Assembly (NCBI GenBank): GCA_031278495.1
Contig: JAITKG010000097.1
Span: 1-9,257, forward strand
Origin: Prevotellaceae bacterium
Lineage (GTDB): Bacteria > Bacteroidota > Bacteroidia > Bacteroidales > UBA932
DNA length: 9,257 nt
Reading direction: 5' to 3'
Shown one piece after another: positions 1 to 6,400 of the stretch (position 1 is its first letter; each line of letters opens with the position of its first letter). The notes below the pieces were generated by a model, which ran no database searches, had not been told where the DNA came from, and saw only the letters and a list, made by a program, of their open reading frames with translations. A program made the position numbers and the translations under genes.

Positions 1-1
1 C

Positions 2-118
2 ATCCGCATCGACACCATGTCCGGGCATGGCGCTTCGTCCACCGCCAAGTCCATCGAAGAATACACCGACATTTGGGCGTTTACTTTCCATAATCTGGGA
101 ATGAAGTTTGGAAAATAA
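2..118 (+). CDS. Prolyl oligopeptidase (S9A), C-terminal end, partial
   Basis: The last 38 codons of a gene that enters from the left. The readable tail contains RIDTMSGHGASSTAKSIEEY followed by TDIWAF and ends in GMKFGK. This matches the end of S9A prolyl oligopeptidases, where GHGA carries the histidine of the Ser-Asp-His catalytic triad and is followed by an amphipathic helix of the type K.IEE..D.WAF. The histidine codon is at 26-28. Family members are serine peptidases that cleave after proline in short peptides; in Bacteroidota many carry a signal peptide and act in the periplasm, but the N-terminus is not visible here. A strong hairpin terminator follows the stop codon, so this is the end of its transcript. 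Another S9 subfamily is possible, but the GHGA...K.IEE pattern favours S9A. Confidence 0.75.
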   Translation: MRIDTMSGHGASSTAKSIEEYTDIWAFTFHNLGMKFGK

Positions 119-144
119 GTTTTAAGACGCGTTGATTTTACATT

Positions 145-177
145 ATAAGGGGTATTATTATACCCCTTATTGTTTTT
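145..177 (+). terminator. Rho-independent terminator after the peptidase gene
   Basis: A perfect 10-bp stem (145-154 with 161-170, ATAAGGGGTA / TACCCCTTAT) with a 6-nt loop is followed by TGTTTTT. It lies 26 bp after the peptidase stop codon. The opposite strand has no U run, so it mainly serves the plus strand, although the stem could also slow transcription arriving from the converging gene at 259-1302. Confidence 0.8.
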
Positions 178-258
178 ACATAATTCTCTCGCTAAATCTT
201 ACAAAAGCCGTTGCAGAGTGTCAAACAGGATGAAAAAGACAGGCTGAGAATATTAAAT

Positions 259-1302
259 TTATCGTACGCAAATTCCAACTCCACCATTTTTCGGATGAGC
301 TATCGTGCAACCACCCATCGGGACTGCATGCCCGCCGTTACAGTATAGTCCACCGAAAAAATATACGTATGTTCCACCCTCGTACGGCGTGGCACAGCCG
401 GCGTCTATATTGCATGTTGTAGTCGGATTGGTAAACTTTACACTAACTTCATCACTTGAAGTCACGTTTAGATTTAATGCACTACGGTTATTAAACATGC
501 ATTGTATTTCCGTATGGGTAGGAAATCTCCATCCGGAAGGGCATGTCATTGTGATGTGTACCCCACTTAAGTATTCATTACTGACTTCCAATCCGCAACC
601 GGTAAAAGTAGAGGCATTATCTGCAACTAAGTCCCTGCAGTAGCCACCGACAGCAGCTAAATTCGGACAACATGGAATACTAACACTCGAAGAATTAAAA
701 TTAAAATCACGTATAGCGATACATCCCGGACAACCGGTAGGGTCAGTTAATGAATTTACGCTACCGGTATATTTATTGCCGCTTATAGTTGTTCCATTAA
801 GTATAAATGATTGTGTTCCTTTTAATGTATAAGTTCCACTACTAACAGATGCAATATTCGGCGGGTAGTCGGTAACATAGGCGCAGGCGTTGAATTGCGC
901 GGGCGTGACAGGAGCTAACGTTATTTTTACCGTTGCGTTAAACGTGCTGGTAGTAGCAGACGACGTGCCTTTCACCCATACGCCGCGCGTATTGCCGCTT
1001 ACAACCGTGTGTGTAAGCGATGAATATTGATTGCCGCTACCGGCAGTAATGGTAGTAGCGCTTGGTACAAGCGTAGCAGGCGACCAACTGCCTAACATGT
1101 TTACGTCGGTGACGGGTTGAATATCCACAAACACCCATACTTCATTGCGGTGATTGGCGTCGCTGCCTTTCCATGATAAATCAAATGTTACCGTTTTCGT
1201 TGAATAGTCCACTTTGGTATTTACAATAGTTACCGGAGTGGTGCGCTGTGCGCTTGCTGCAAGGCTTGTAAGCATTGCGAAAAGGAAGAAAATTTTTTTC
1301 AT
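259..1302 (-). CDS. Secreted cysteine-rich protein, FISUMP-like C-terminus
   Basis: A 347-residue protein of unknown function. Residues 1-18 form a Sec signal peptide (KK, hydrophobic core, cleavage after ASA), so it is exported. Residues 20-180 are rich in Thr, Ser and Val with alternating beta pattern (VTIVNTKVDYSTKTVTFDLSW), suggesting a beta-sandwich domain. Of 14 cysteines, 13 lie after residue 190, including CPGC (191-194) and CC (211-212). The C-terminal part has CPSGWRFPTHTEIQ (254-267) and ends in GVGICVR. These resemble the CP.GWH.PT..EW and ..VRCV marks of the Fibrobacter succinogenes major paralogous (FISUMP) domain found in Bacteroidota surface proteins, but the tryptophan of EW is missing, so the match is loose. 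No lipobox or clear type IX sorting domain is seen. The start is fixed by the signal peptide. It is monocistronic and preceded by a long, highly structured leader. Confidence 0.75.
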   Translation of the reverse strand: MKKIFFLFAMLTSLAASAQRTTPVTIVNTKVDYSTKTVTFDLSWKGSDANHRNEVWVFVDIQPVTDVNMLGSWSPATLVPSATTITAGSGNQYSSLTHTVVSGNTRGVWVKGTSSATTSTFNATVKITLAPVTPAQFNACAYVTDYPPNIASVSSGTYTLKGTQSFILNGTTISGNKYTGSVNSLTDPTGCPGCIAIRDFNFNSSSVSIPCCPNLAAVGGYCRDLVADNASTFTGCGLEVSNEYLSGVHITMTCPSGWRFPTHTEIQCMFNNRSALNLNVTSSDEVSVKFTNPTTTCNIDAGCATPYEGGTYVYFFGGLYCNGGHAVPMGGCTIAHPKNGGVGICVR

Positions 1303-1329
1303 AATACTATTTTTAATTGTTTTTATTTT

Positions 1330-1397
1330 GTAGCATCAGGATTGTTTTATGCACAAACACAAACCAAATTTTAACCCATAAAACAATCCCCTGCTAC
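1330..1397 (-). promoter_or_regulatory. Long inverted repeat near the start of the secreted-protein gene
   Basis: Arms 1330-1351 and 1377-1397 pair as a perfect 13-bp inner stem (GGATTGTTTTATG / CATAAAACAATCC), a small internal loop and a 6-bp outer stem (GTAGCA / TGCTAC), enclosing 25 nt. In the minus-strand transcript it would end 28 nt before the start codon at 1302. On the plus strand it is followed by six T residues, so it could also act as a terminator for antisense RNA, but no plus-strand gene is seen before it. Confidence 0.6.
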
Positions 1398-1423
1398 GAT
1401 TTTTTATTCGTTGCCATTCCACT

Positions 1424-1461
1424 GTTTCATTTTTTGTTTGATAGTTTTACCAAAATGAAAC
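1424..1461 (-). promoter_or_regulatory. Perfect 10-bp inverted repeat in the same leader
   Basis: GTTTCATTTT (1424-1433) is the exact reverse complement of AAAATGAAAC (1452-1461), with an 18-nt loop. The right arm shares 1458-1461 with the next inverted repeat (1458-1473 with 1513-1528), so the two stems cannot both form fully. Confidence 0.55.
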
Positions 1462-1582
1462 GCAGATTTAATTTGTCAAACTAGAGGTTCTTGCATACCC
1501 ACATACTAAATGAATTAAATCCGCGTTTAAGGACGGCTTTATATTCTTAGTATGCTTAGAAACACTGCAAGATTTCTAGTTT
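1458..1582 (-). promoter_or_regulatory. Nested and crossing inverted repeats, probable structured leader
   Basis: Three arm pairs are seen. A: 1458-1473 with 1513-1528, 15 of 16 positions complementary. B: 1478-1485 with 1575-1582 (8 bp) and 1490-1495 with 1566-1571 (6 bp), separated by a small internal loop. C: 1502-1509 with 1547-1554 (8 bp), nested inside B. Stem A crosses B and C, so the RNA could fold as A, as B plus C, or as a pseudoknot. The tract sits downstream of a good minus-strand promoter (1649-1679) and would fall within a leader of about 340 nt before the secreted-protein gene. It could equally be the remains of a small palindromic mobile element, since B and C together look like imperfect terminal repeats around a core of 37 bp. 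Confidence 0.5.
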
Positions 1583-1648
1583 AGAACAAAGCTAATTTTA
1601 CATCAACTTTAATCAAAATTTAAAAGAACATATAATACTACAATGCTA

Positions 1649-1679
1649 CAAATATATTACTTTATTTTTTATCTGCAAA
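1649..1679 (-). promoter_or_regulatory. Bacteroidota-type promoter, minus strand
   Basis: Read on the minus strand, TTTG (1676-1679) is followed by a 19-nt spacer and TATATTTG (1649-1656), an exact fit to the TTTG / TAnnTTTG consensus of the Bacteroidota primary sigma factor. Transcription would start near 1642 and run left through the inverted-repeat region into the gene at 259-1302. The region is AT-rich, so a chance match is possible. Confidence 0.6.
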
Positions 1680-1686
1680 AAAAATA

Positions 1687-1875
1687 TAAGAGAATGCAAG
1701 GTCGGCGCATTTAATTTTGTATTTTTCCATACCTCGTGCGCCGTTGCCCTGCGCGCCGTCATTCCAAGCGGAGCGAAGCGTAACCGAGCGCTACCAGCAC
1801 GCTGCCCCTAACGAGGCGCGGGACACGGGACGCGGCAAGACATAAAATTAAGTGCGTTGGTTCTGTAAGAGAATG
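1687..1875. repeat. GC-rich MITE-like element framed by 10-bp direct repeats
   Basis: TAAGAGAATG occurs at 1687-1696 and again at 1866-1875. Just inside are imperfect inverted ends: CGCATTTAATTTT (1706-1718) against the reverse complement of 1844-1856, 12 of 13 identical. The enclosed DNA is strongly GC-rich compared with the AT-rich flanks and has no convincing ORF. It contains CGTCATTCC followed by AGCGGAGCGAAGCG (from 1758), similar to the ends of the element at 8825-9094. This is the layout expected of a small non-autonomous inserted element with a target duplication, but the inverted ends do not directly abut the direct repeats. Confidence 0.5.
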
Positions 1876-1876
1876 T

Positions 1877-1897
1877 AAAAAAAGAAAGCAAACGCTT
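1877..1897 (-). terminator. Possible weak terminator of the XRE regulator gene
   Basis: On the minus strand, AAGC-GTTT-GCTT (1886-1897) is followed by a T-rich run (1877-1883), 9 bp past the stop codon of the gene at 1906-2199. The stem is only 4 bp, so this is a weak call. Confidence 0.35.
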
Positions 1898-1905
1898 ATT
1901 TGTAA

Positions 1906-2199
1906 TTAAGCATATTTCAATATCAATTTAGGGTCGATTTTTAATTGCACATGGAGGTTTTTAGCAGCCTCCAAAGACAGGTGCCGTTTACCATGCATAA
2001 ATAAACTGAAGGAAGAGTCATCGACGTTTAAAATTTTTGCCATATCTTTTTGCCGGATATTGCGTTTTAGTATTTCTTGCCGGATTATCCGTACCAAAGG
2101 CGAACTGTTACGTGCAGCAAGGCGTTTGGATGTTTTTTTTGCATCTTCGCAACCGGCGCATGCCCGGATTTTGGAATTATTTTTAACTATTTTTTTCAT
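1906..2199 (-). CDS. Small XRE/HigA-like helix-turn-helix protein
   Basis: A 97-residue basic protein. Residues 34-95 form a lambda-repressor-type helix-turn-helix: LVRIIRQEILKRNIRQKDMA leads into the second helix, DSSFSLFMHGKR (61-72) is the recognition helix with the turn and the GKR mark typical of XRE/HigA-type domains, and LSLEAAKNLHVQLKIDP follows. The first 33 residues are Lys/Arg-rich with a CAGC pair (14-17). It probably binds DNA. The frame is open further, to an ATG at 2290-2292, but a good promoter (2215-2246) lies inside that extension and AAAGG is just upstream of the ATG at 2197-2199, so the shorter start is chosen. HigA-type antitoxins normally follow their toxin gene; here the upstream DNA holds only a transposase relic, so it appears to be an orphan regulator or antitoxin. 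Its target is unknown. Confidence 0.75.
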   Translation of the reverse strand: MKKIVKNNSKIRACAGCEDAKKTSKRLAARNSSPLVRIIRQEILKRNIRQKDMAKILNVDDSSFSLFMHGKRHLSLEAAKNLHVQLKIDPKLILKYA

Positions 2200-2214
2200 A
2201 ACCTTTTTGATTTG

Positions 2215-2246
2215 CAAAGGTAATTTTTTTATTTTCATTCCACAAA
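2215..2246 (-). promoter_or_regulatory. Bacteroidota-type promoter of the XRE gene
   Basis: On the minus strand TTTG (2243-2246), a 20-nt spacer and TACCTTTG (2215-2222) match the consensus exactly. The expected transcription start is near 2208, about 9 nt before the ATG at 2199. This decides the start codon of the XRE gene. Confidence 0.7.
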
Positions 2247-2301
2247 TTTTATTTTCAAAATAAAAAGCGGCGAATCCAAGTACCCGGTGCAACCGGATTA
2301 T

Positions 2302-2451
2302 TCAGGGCGGATGCAAAAACATTCCACGACGCATCAAAGCATTAAAAGATGCTTTTTCAGGAATATATTGTCTGATAAGTTTGATAGTATATTCATTTAA
2401 CCCCTTTCCAAGAGAAACAGGAATGTGCGAATAAATCTGCCGGGCTTTTTT
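2302..2451 (-). pseudogene. IS30-family transposase C-terminal remnant
   Basis: A 49-codon open stretch between two stop codons, with no start codon before the conserved part. It reads SHIPVSLGKGLNEYTIKLIR followed by QYIPEKASFN. IS30-family transposases have near their C-terminus a block of the form HPY.SWE.G.NEN.N.LIRQY.PK.TDF, which contains the glutamate of the DDE triad. Here that glutamate is at codon 2392-2394. The tryptophan of SWE is lost, N becomes Y or I at two sites, and after SFN the expected LN.RPRK tail is absent. No terminal inverted repeats or other transposase parts are seen nearby. It is therefore a dead fragment of an old insertion, too short to act. Confidence 0.7.
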
Positions 2452-2463
2452 TCATAAAAAAAT

Positions 2464-2494
2464 TTTGTTTATTCAAAAAAAGTATTTACCTTCG
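2464..2494 (+). promoter_or_regulatory. Bacteroidota-type promoter for the membrane-protein transcript
   Basis: TTTG (2464-2467), a 19-nt spacer and TACCTTCG (2487-2494) match the consensus with one mismatch in the -7 box (TTCG for TTTG). The expected start is near 2501, ahead of the small ORF at 2515 and the membrane protein gene at 2690. Confidence 0.6.
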
Positions 2495-2514
2495 TGCCGG
2501 ACATTTGAAACATT

Positions 2515-2646
2515 ATGAAAAACCTTTTGGACATCACCGCCCCGCACGCAGAAATTTTTCCGTTGTGTGGGATGTTTAAACTTACTTCCACCGAATTTAC
2601 AGAGGAAATAAAAGGACTTCGTTTCTTTTGTAAAAACAACAAATAA
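2515..2646 (+). CDS. Possible 43-residue leader ORF
   Basis: A short ORF beginning about 14 nt after the predicted transcription start and ending 43 nt before the membrane-protein gene. The product starts MKNLLDITAPHAEIFPLC and ends GLRFFCKNNK; it has no recognisable domain, signal peptide or membrane segment. No clear Shine-Dalgarno sequence precedes it, which is common in this phylum. Its position directly behind the promoter suggests either a small protein or a translated leader. The GGACTTC near its end (2614-2620) can pair with GAAGTCC (2653-2659) just after its stop, which could couple its translation to that of the next gene. It may also be non-coding. Confidence 0.35.
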   Translation: MKNLLDITAPHAEIFPLCGMFKLTSTEFTEEIKGLRFFCKNNK

Positions 2647-2689
2647 AAACCGGAAGTCCAAAATTATTAAACAATAGGAGATTTTACTT

Positions 2690-3304
2690 ATGGACAAAGC
2701 ATCGTGGTCGCGAGAGACCAAAAAAATTTTCAATGGCATCCTGCTATTTTCATTGGCATGGATTGTTTACGGGATTCTTTCACCCATCGAATCCCTGTTT
2801 TCCGGGATAGGCACACTGGCGTCTTTTTCCGATACGCCAGACCCTATGGGTGGTGCAGGCACAACGCTAAGCATCATCGTTTATCTACTGTTGGCAGGCA
2901 TTGGCGTGGGCTACATCCTGACCATCGTAGGGTTGGGAAAGTTCCGTACCATCCTGGAAGCAGCCGACGGCAAGGCTATCGGTTCGGTGCGCACAGCGTT
3001 TATCCTTGCGCTGGTTGCCGTAGTGTTGGACTACCTTCCGTTTATTCCGGGTATCATTGGCGGCATTGTGTATCTCATCGCCGTCATTTTATTGCTGGTG
3101 GGATACGGCAAGCTCAAGGACTCGTCCACTTTCCCCGGAAGCAAAGGCGCGACCGTCCTGTTTATAGCCATGATACTTATCATCGTGGGATGGGTGCTTG
3201 ATTTCATTCCCCTGGTTGGCGACTGGCTGGACGCCGTACTTACAATTATAGCCTACATCATGACCTTATCCGGATGGAATAAAATCAAAAATGCAGCCGT
3301 ATAA
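2690..3304 (+). CDS. Six-helix membrane protein with internal duplication
   Basis: A 204-residue hydrophobic protein of unknown function. Likely membrane segments are at about residues 15-33, 59-81, 102-121, 122-139, 154-172 and 177-195; there is no cleavable signal peptide. Residues 82-141 and 139-198 are similar to each other: each starts GK(F/L), has a polar stretch, then a hydrophobic helix ending VLDYLPFIP or VLDFIPLVG, then a second helix ending in G(Y/W).K(L/I). This points to duplication of a two-helix unit. No catalytic motif is seen. The start is supported by AGGAG at 2676-2680, 9 nt before the ATG. The gene lies behind the promoter at 2464-2494 and before a strong terminator. A small inner-membrane protein is the safest description. 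Confidence 0.7.
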   Translation: MDKASWSRETKKIFNGILLFSLAWIVYGILSPIESLFSGIGTLASFSDTPDPMGGAGTTLSIIVYLLLAGIGVGYILTIVGLGKFRTILEAADGKAIGSVRTAFILALVAVVLDYLPFIPGIIGGIVYLIAVILLLVGYGKLKDSSTFPGSKGATVLFIAMILIIVGWVLDFIPLVGDWLDAVLTIIAYIMTLSGWNKIKNAAV

Positions 3305-3333
3305 CTGAAAAACGGCTATATTCTTTTATCCGT

Positions 3334-3357
3334 AAGTCATAAGTCGCAAGTCGCGAC
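3334..3357. repeat. Heptanucleotide tandem repeat, three units
   Basis: AAGTCAT, AAGTCGC and AAGTCGC follow each other at 3334-3354. The last part also forms a small palindrome (GTCGC 3343-3347 with GCGAC 3353-3357). The 7-bp period is the same as in the tracts at 8691-8824. Confidence 0.6.
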
Positions 3358-3362
3358 AAGCG

Positions 3363-3399
3363 CACCGCCGCCCCCCTATCGGGCGGGCGGCGGTGTTTT
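3363..3399 (+). terminator. Strong terminator of the membrane-protein transcript
   Basis: CACCGCCGCCC (3363-3373) pairs perfectly with GGGCGGCGGTG (3385-3395), an 11-bp GC-rich stem, and is followed by TTTT. It lies 59 bp past the stop codon at 3302-3304. Confidence 0.85.
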
Positions 3400-3449
3400 A
3401 ATTATGAATGAGGAAGCCATAACCCATCATTCATTTTCAATGTTCAACT

Positions 3450-3468
3450 AAAAAACTGACACAGTCAG
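3450..3468 (-). terminator. Terminator of the lipid-export operon
   Basis: On the minus strand CTGAC-TGT-GTCAG (3456-3468) is followed by six T residues (3450-3455), 15 bp past the stop codon of the exporter gene. The 5-bp stem is short, but the position and T run fit an intrinsic terminator. It converges with the terminator at 3363-3399. Confidence 0.55.
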
Positions 3469-3482
3469 AAAGTCTTCCTCCA

Positions 3483-6400
3483 CTATCCATTAACCACGTA
3501 AATGCTGTTGGAACTGTATTTGCTGTTTTCAACTGTTGAAAACGACAGGTTATGGCGCTGCGCAAACGCTTCCAGCCCGGATGCAGCCATGAAATGCAGC
3601 GCGCCATCCGCTTTATTGAACTTTACTAATTTGACGGAAAAGAACTCCGACAATTTAGTCAGCACATGTTTTTTGCCTTTATCCTTATCGCCGTCGCGGA
3701 TAATAATTTTCCCGCCGGGGTTCAACTGTTGCACGCACCGCCTCAATACATCATACTGTTTTTCTTCCGGCAGGTAGTGCAGCACGTCGTTCAGGATAAA
3801 TACATCGGACGGCGGGAAAACATATTCCGATACATCGGCTACGATAAATTGCAGCCGGCCGGTTCTGGAGAAATTATTTTGTGCGGTAGCTATTTTGCCG
3901 GCGTCATAATCAATGCCCGTAATATCCCGTTCGCCCGACCGGAACGCCAGCATGTAGCACAAAAACCCGTATCCGCAGCCGATATCGGTCACCACCGCCT
4001 TTGCCGGGACAAGCTGTTCAAAAAGTTTATAATTCTTTTCCATCGCCGCCTTTATCCGCAAATACCATTCCAGCACTGGTCCCTTGTACAGGTAATTTTT
4101 CATTAGCTTGTAGCGGTAGTATGGATTTCCGGCGCGGTCTATTTCTTCTACAAACGCCGCATGTTCTTTTTTAAACAATCTTGCCGCCTGTTTGTGCCGC
4201 TCCTGATATGTTTCTTCTTCCCGGTGAGGAATGCGCGGAAGGATTTTCGTAGCCAATACGGCGTCTTTCAGATACAGGTAATCGTCTTTCGACATGGCTT
4301 GCCCATGCCCGTAAAGCAGCGTCGGGATGATATCGGCTTTCAGCGCTTCCGCCAAATAAAACGCCCCCTTGTGAAACCGTTGCAGCTTACCGTCGGGCGA
4401 GCGCGTGCCTTCCGGGAATATAACCACCGAATAACCCTCGTCCATATATTGCCGGATATGCGCTACCGCCGGTTCATAGCCTTTGGTAATATCCACAAAA
4501 CCGGCAAAGCGGGCTATTTTTCCAAACAGCGGCGAGCGGCTGACCCATTCTTTGGTTACCATAATGATTTTAGGATGCAACGTCAGCATCTGCAAAATAT
4601 CAATCACCGACTGGTGATTGGCAATAATCACCGCCGGCTTTTCAAATGTTTCGCGGGCGGGGTTTTGCCGCACTTTCTTTTCATTGGGCATCGCATAAAT
4701 TTGCAGGAAACTGAAATAATACAACAACCGATGGAAGAAAGCCTGTTTTGATTTCTTGCCTGCCGGGAAAAGAATAAGTATATAACCGGTCAGCGTGAGC
4801 AACAGGCATCCGGTAACAAAAATAGTTAATGCCGTTATGGTAATAAAAAGGCTGTACCACGTATGCGGGAATTTCCGTTTTGCCGCGCGTCCTGTAATAA
4901 AAAGCCGGAAAATGAGCGGCTGCACGGTATAGGCGATGAGTATAATCGCCAGCATTCCTATTACAGACGTGATGGAAATGGAATACAACGCCGGATGCTG
5001 CGAGAAAATCATAGCGCCCATGCCGGCAGTTACGGCGAATGCCGAAAAGAAAATAGCCGTTTTATGGGACGTTAAAATTCGTTGCCCTGTCTTATATTCC
5101 AGCAATAAACCGTCGCTCACAAAAATGCTGAAATCATCCCCGATGCCGAAAATAAAAGTAGATATGATAATGTTGATAACGTTAAATTCTATGCCGAAAA
5201 GCGCCATCAGCCCCAAAATAATGACCCAGCTCATGACCATAGGCAGGAAAGTAACAAGGGCAATTTCTATTCTTCCATAAGACGCGAGTATGGATAAAAA
5301 CACCACTATCGATACAATATATAACAGCGCATTAAAATCACTATTGACCAGCGTCGACAGTTTGCCGGCAAAATATGCCTTGTCGAGGATAACGATATTT
5401 TTATCTTCGCTGAATGCCCCGTAAACCTGTTCTTTGTTTTCTTCGGGCAACTGCGCCTGAATAATCGCTACAGGCAGCCCGTCGGCATAATCTATCCACT
5501 CGTTCAAAACAAAAGTGTCCAGAAAGTCCTGTTGCGTATAGTCTACCGGTTGGTAATCCTTATCTATGCCATGCAAAAAAGCGTCGAAGTTTTGCGCTTT
5601 GAACGTGTATTTTTCTCCTGCTTCCGGCAGGTTTGTTTTGAGGAGGGCGCGTTTTTCGGGCGTCCAGTAACGGTTCCAAAGGTCAATGCGCCGCTGTTGT
5701 TCGGCTGCGGGAATGAGTAAATGATGCGCCGATGAATAATCTTTAACCAGTGATTTTTCTTTTAGCGTCTGGCATTTTTGCGCCGCCTGCCGGTAATGGT
5801 AGAGCGCCTCGTCGGGCGTATTGCCGGTAGCTGCGAAGTACACGGTTTTGCAGTCGCCCGAGAAAGCGTTTTTCAACGCCTCCTCCGCCTGTGCGAACGT
5901 GGCGGGCATGTAGTTTAACTGCTCCATGCCGGCATTGAAGGTTACTTTTCCGCAGAAAAAGCACGATACGCCAAAAACCAGCGCCACCAGCCCGATGAAG
6001 ATATAATTTTTTTCAAACGGATAGGCGTTCCATTTTTCTATCAGGCGCATCAGGCGGCTGGGTTCCTGCGGCTGGAAAGATAACAGGTGGGGGATAAAAA
6101 CCAAACAACACAAGGTAGTCCCGAGCAACGTAAAACAGGAAAACAATCCAAAATCATGCAATGCTTCCGTGTGCATAAAAGCAAGGCTGGCAAAGGCAGC
6201 AATAGTCGTAAAGCTTCCGATGGTCATCGGGTAGGCAAGTTCGCGAATGACCTGCTCCGCCGATTGTGCATGGAGCGAATGGCAAAACACGTGAATGGAA
6301 TAACTCAACGCCACGCCAAGTATCACAGAACCCGCGCCGACAGCAATGGTAGAAATAGCGCCCTGCAGCACATACATCAATGCAAGCGCAAAAAGCCCGC

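Noticed and set aside
305..643. A 112-codon plus-strand ORF
   Set aside because: It is antisense to the secreted cysteine-rich protein, which has a clear signal peptide and domain-like composition.
1330..1582. A retron or integron attC site as explanation of the palindromes
   Set aside because: No reverse transcriptase or integrase is nearby, and the conserved core boxes of attC sites are not seen.
2200..2292. An N-terminally longer XRE protein starting at 2292
   Set aside because: An exact promoter match at 2215-2246 lies inside this stretch, and the ATG at 2199 has AAAGG just upstream.
2336..2357. A terminator-like hairpin (AAAGCAT / ATGCTTT followed by TT)
   Set aside because: It lies inside the transposase remnant and no plus-strand gene ends before it, so it is probably a by-product of the old coding sequence.
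2473..2739. An 88-codon minus-strand ORF
   Set aside because: It crosses the promoter and the start of the plus-strand membrane protein gene, and has no recognisable features.
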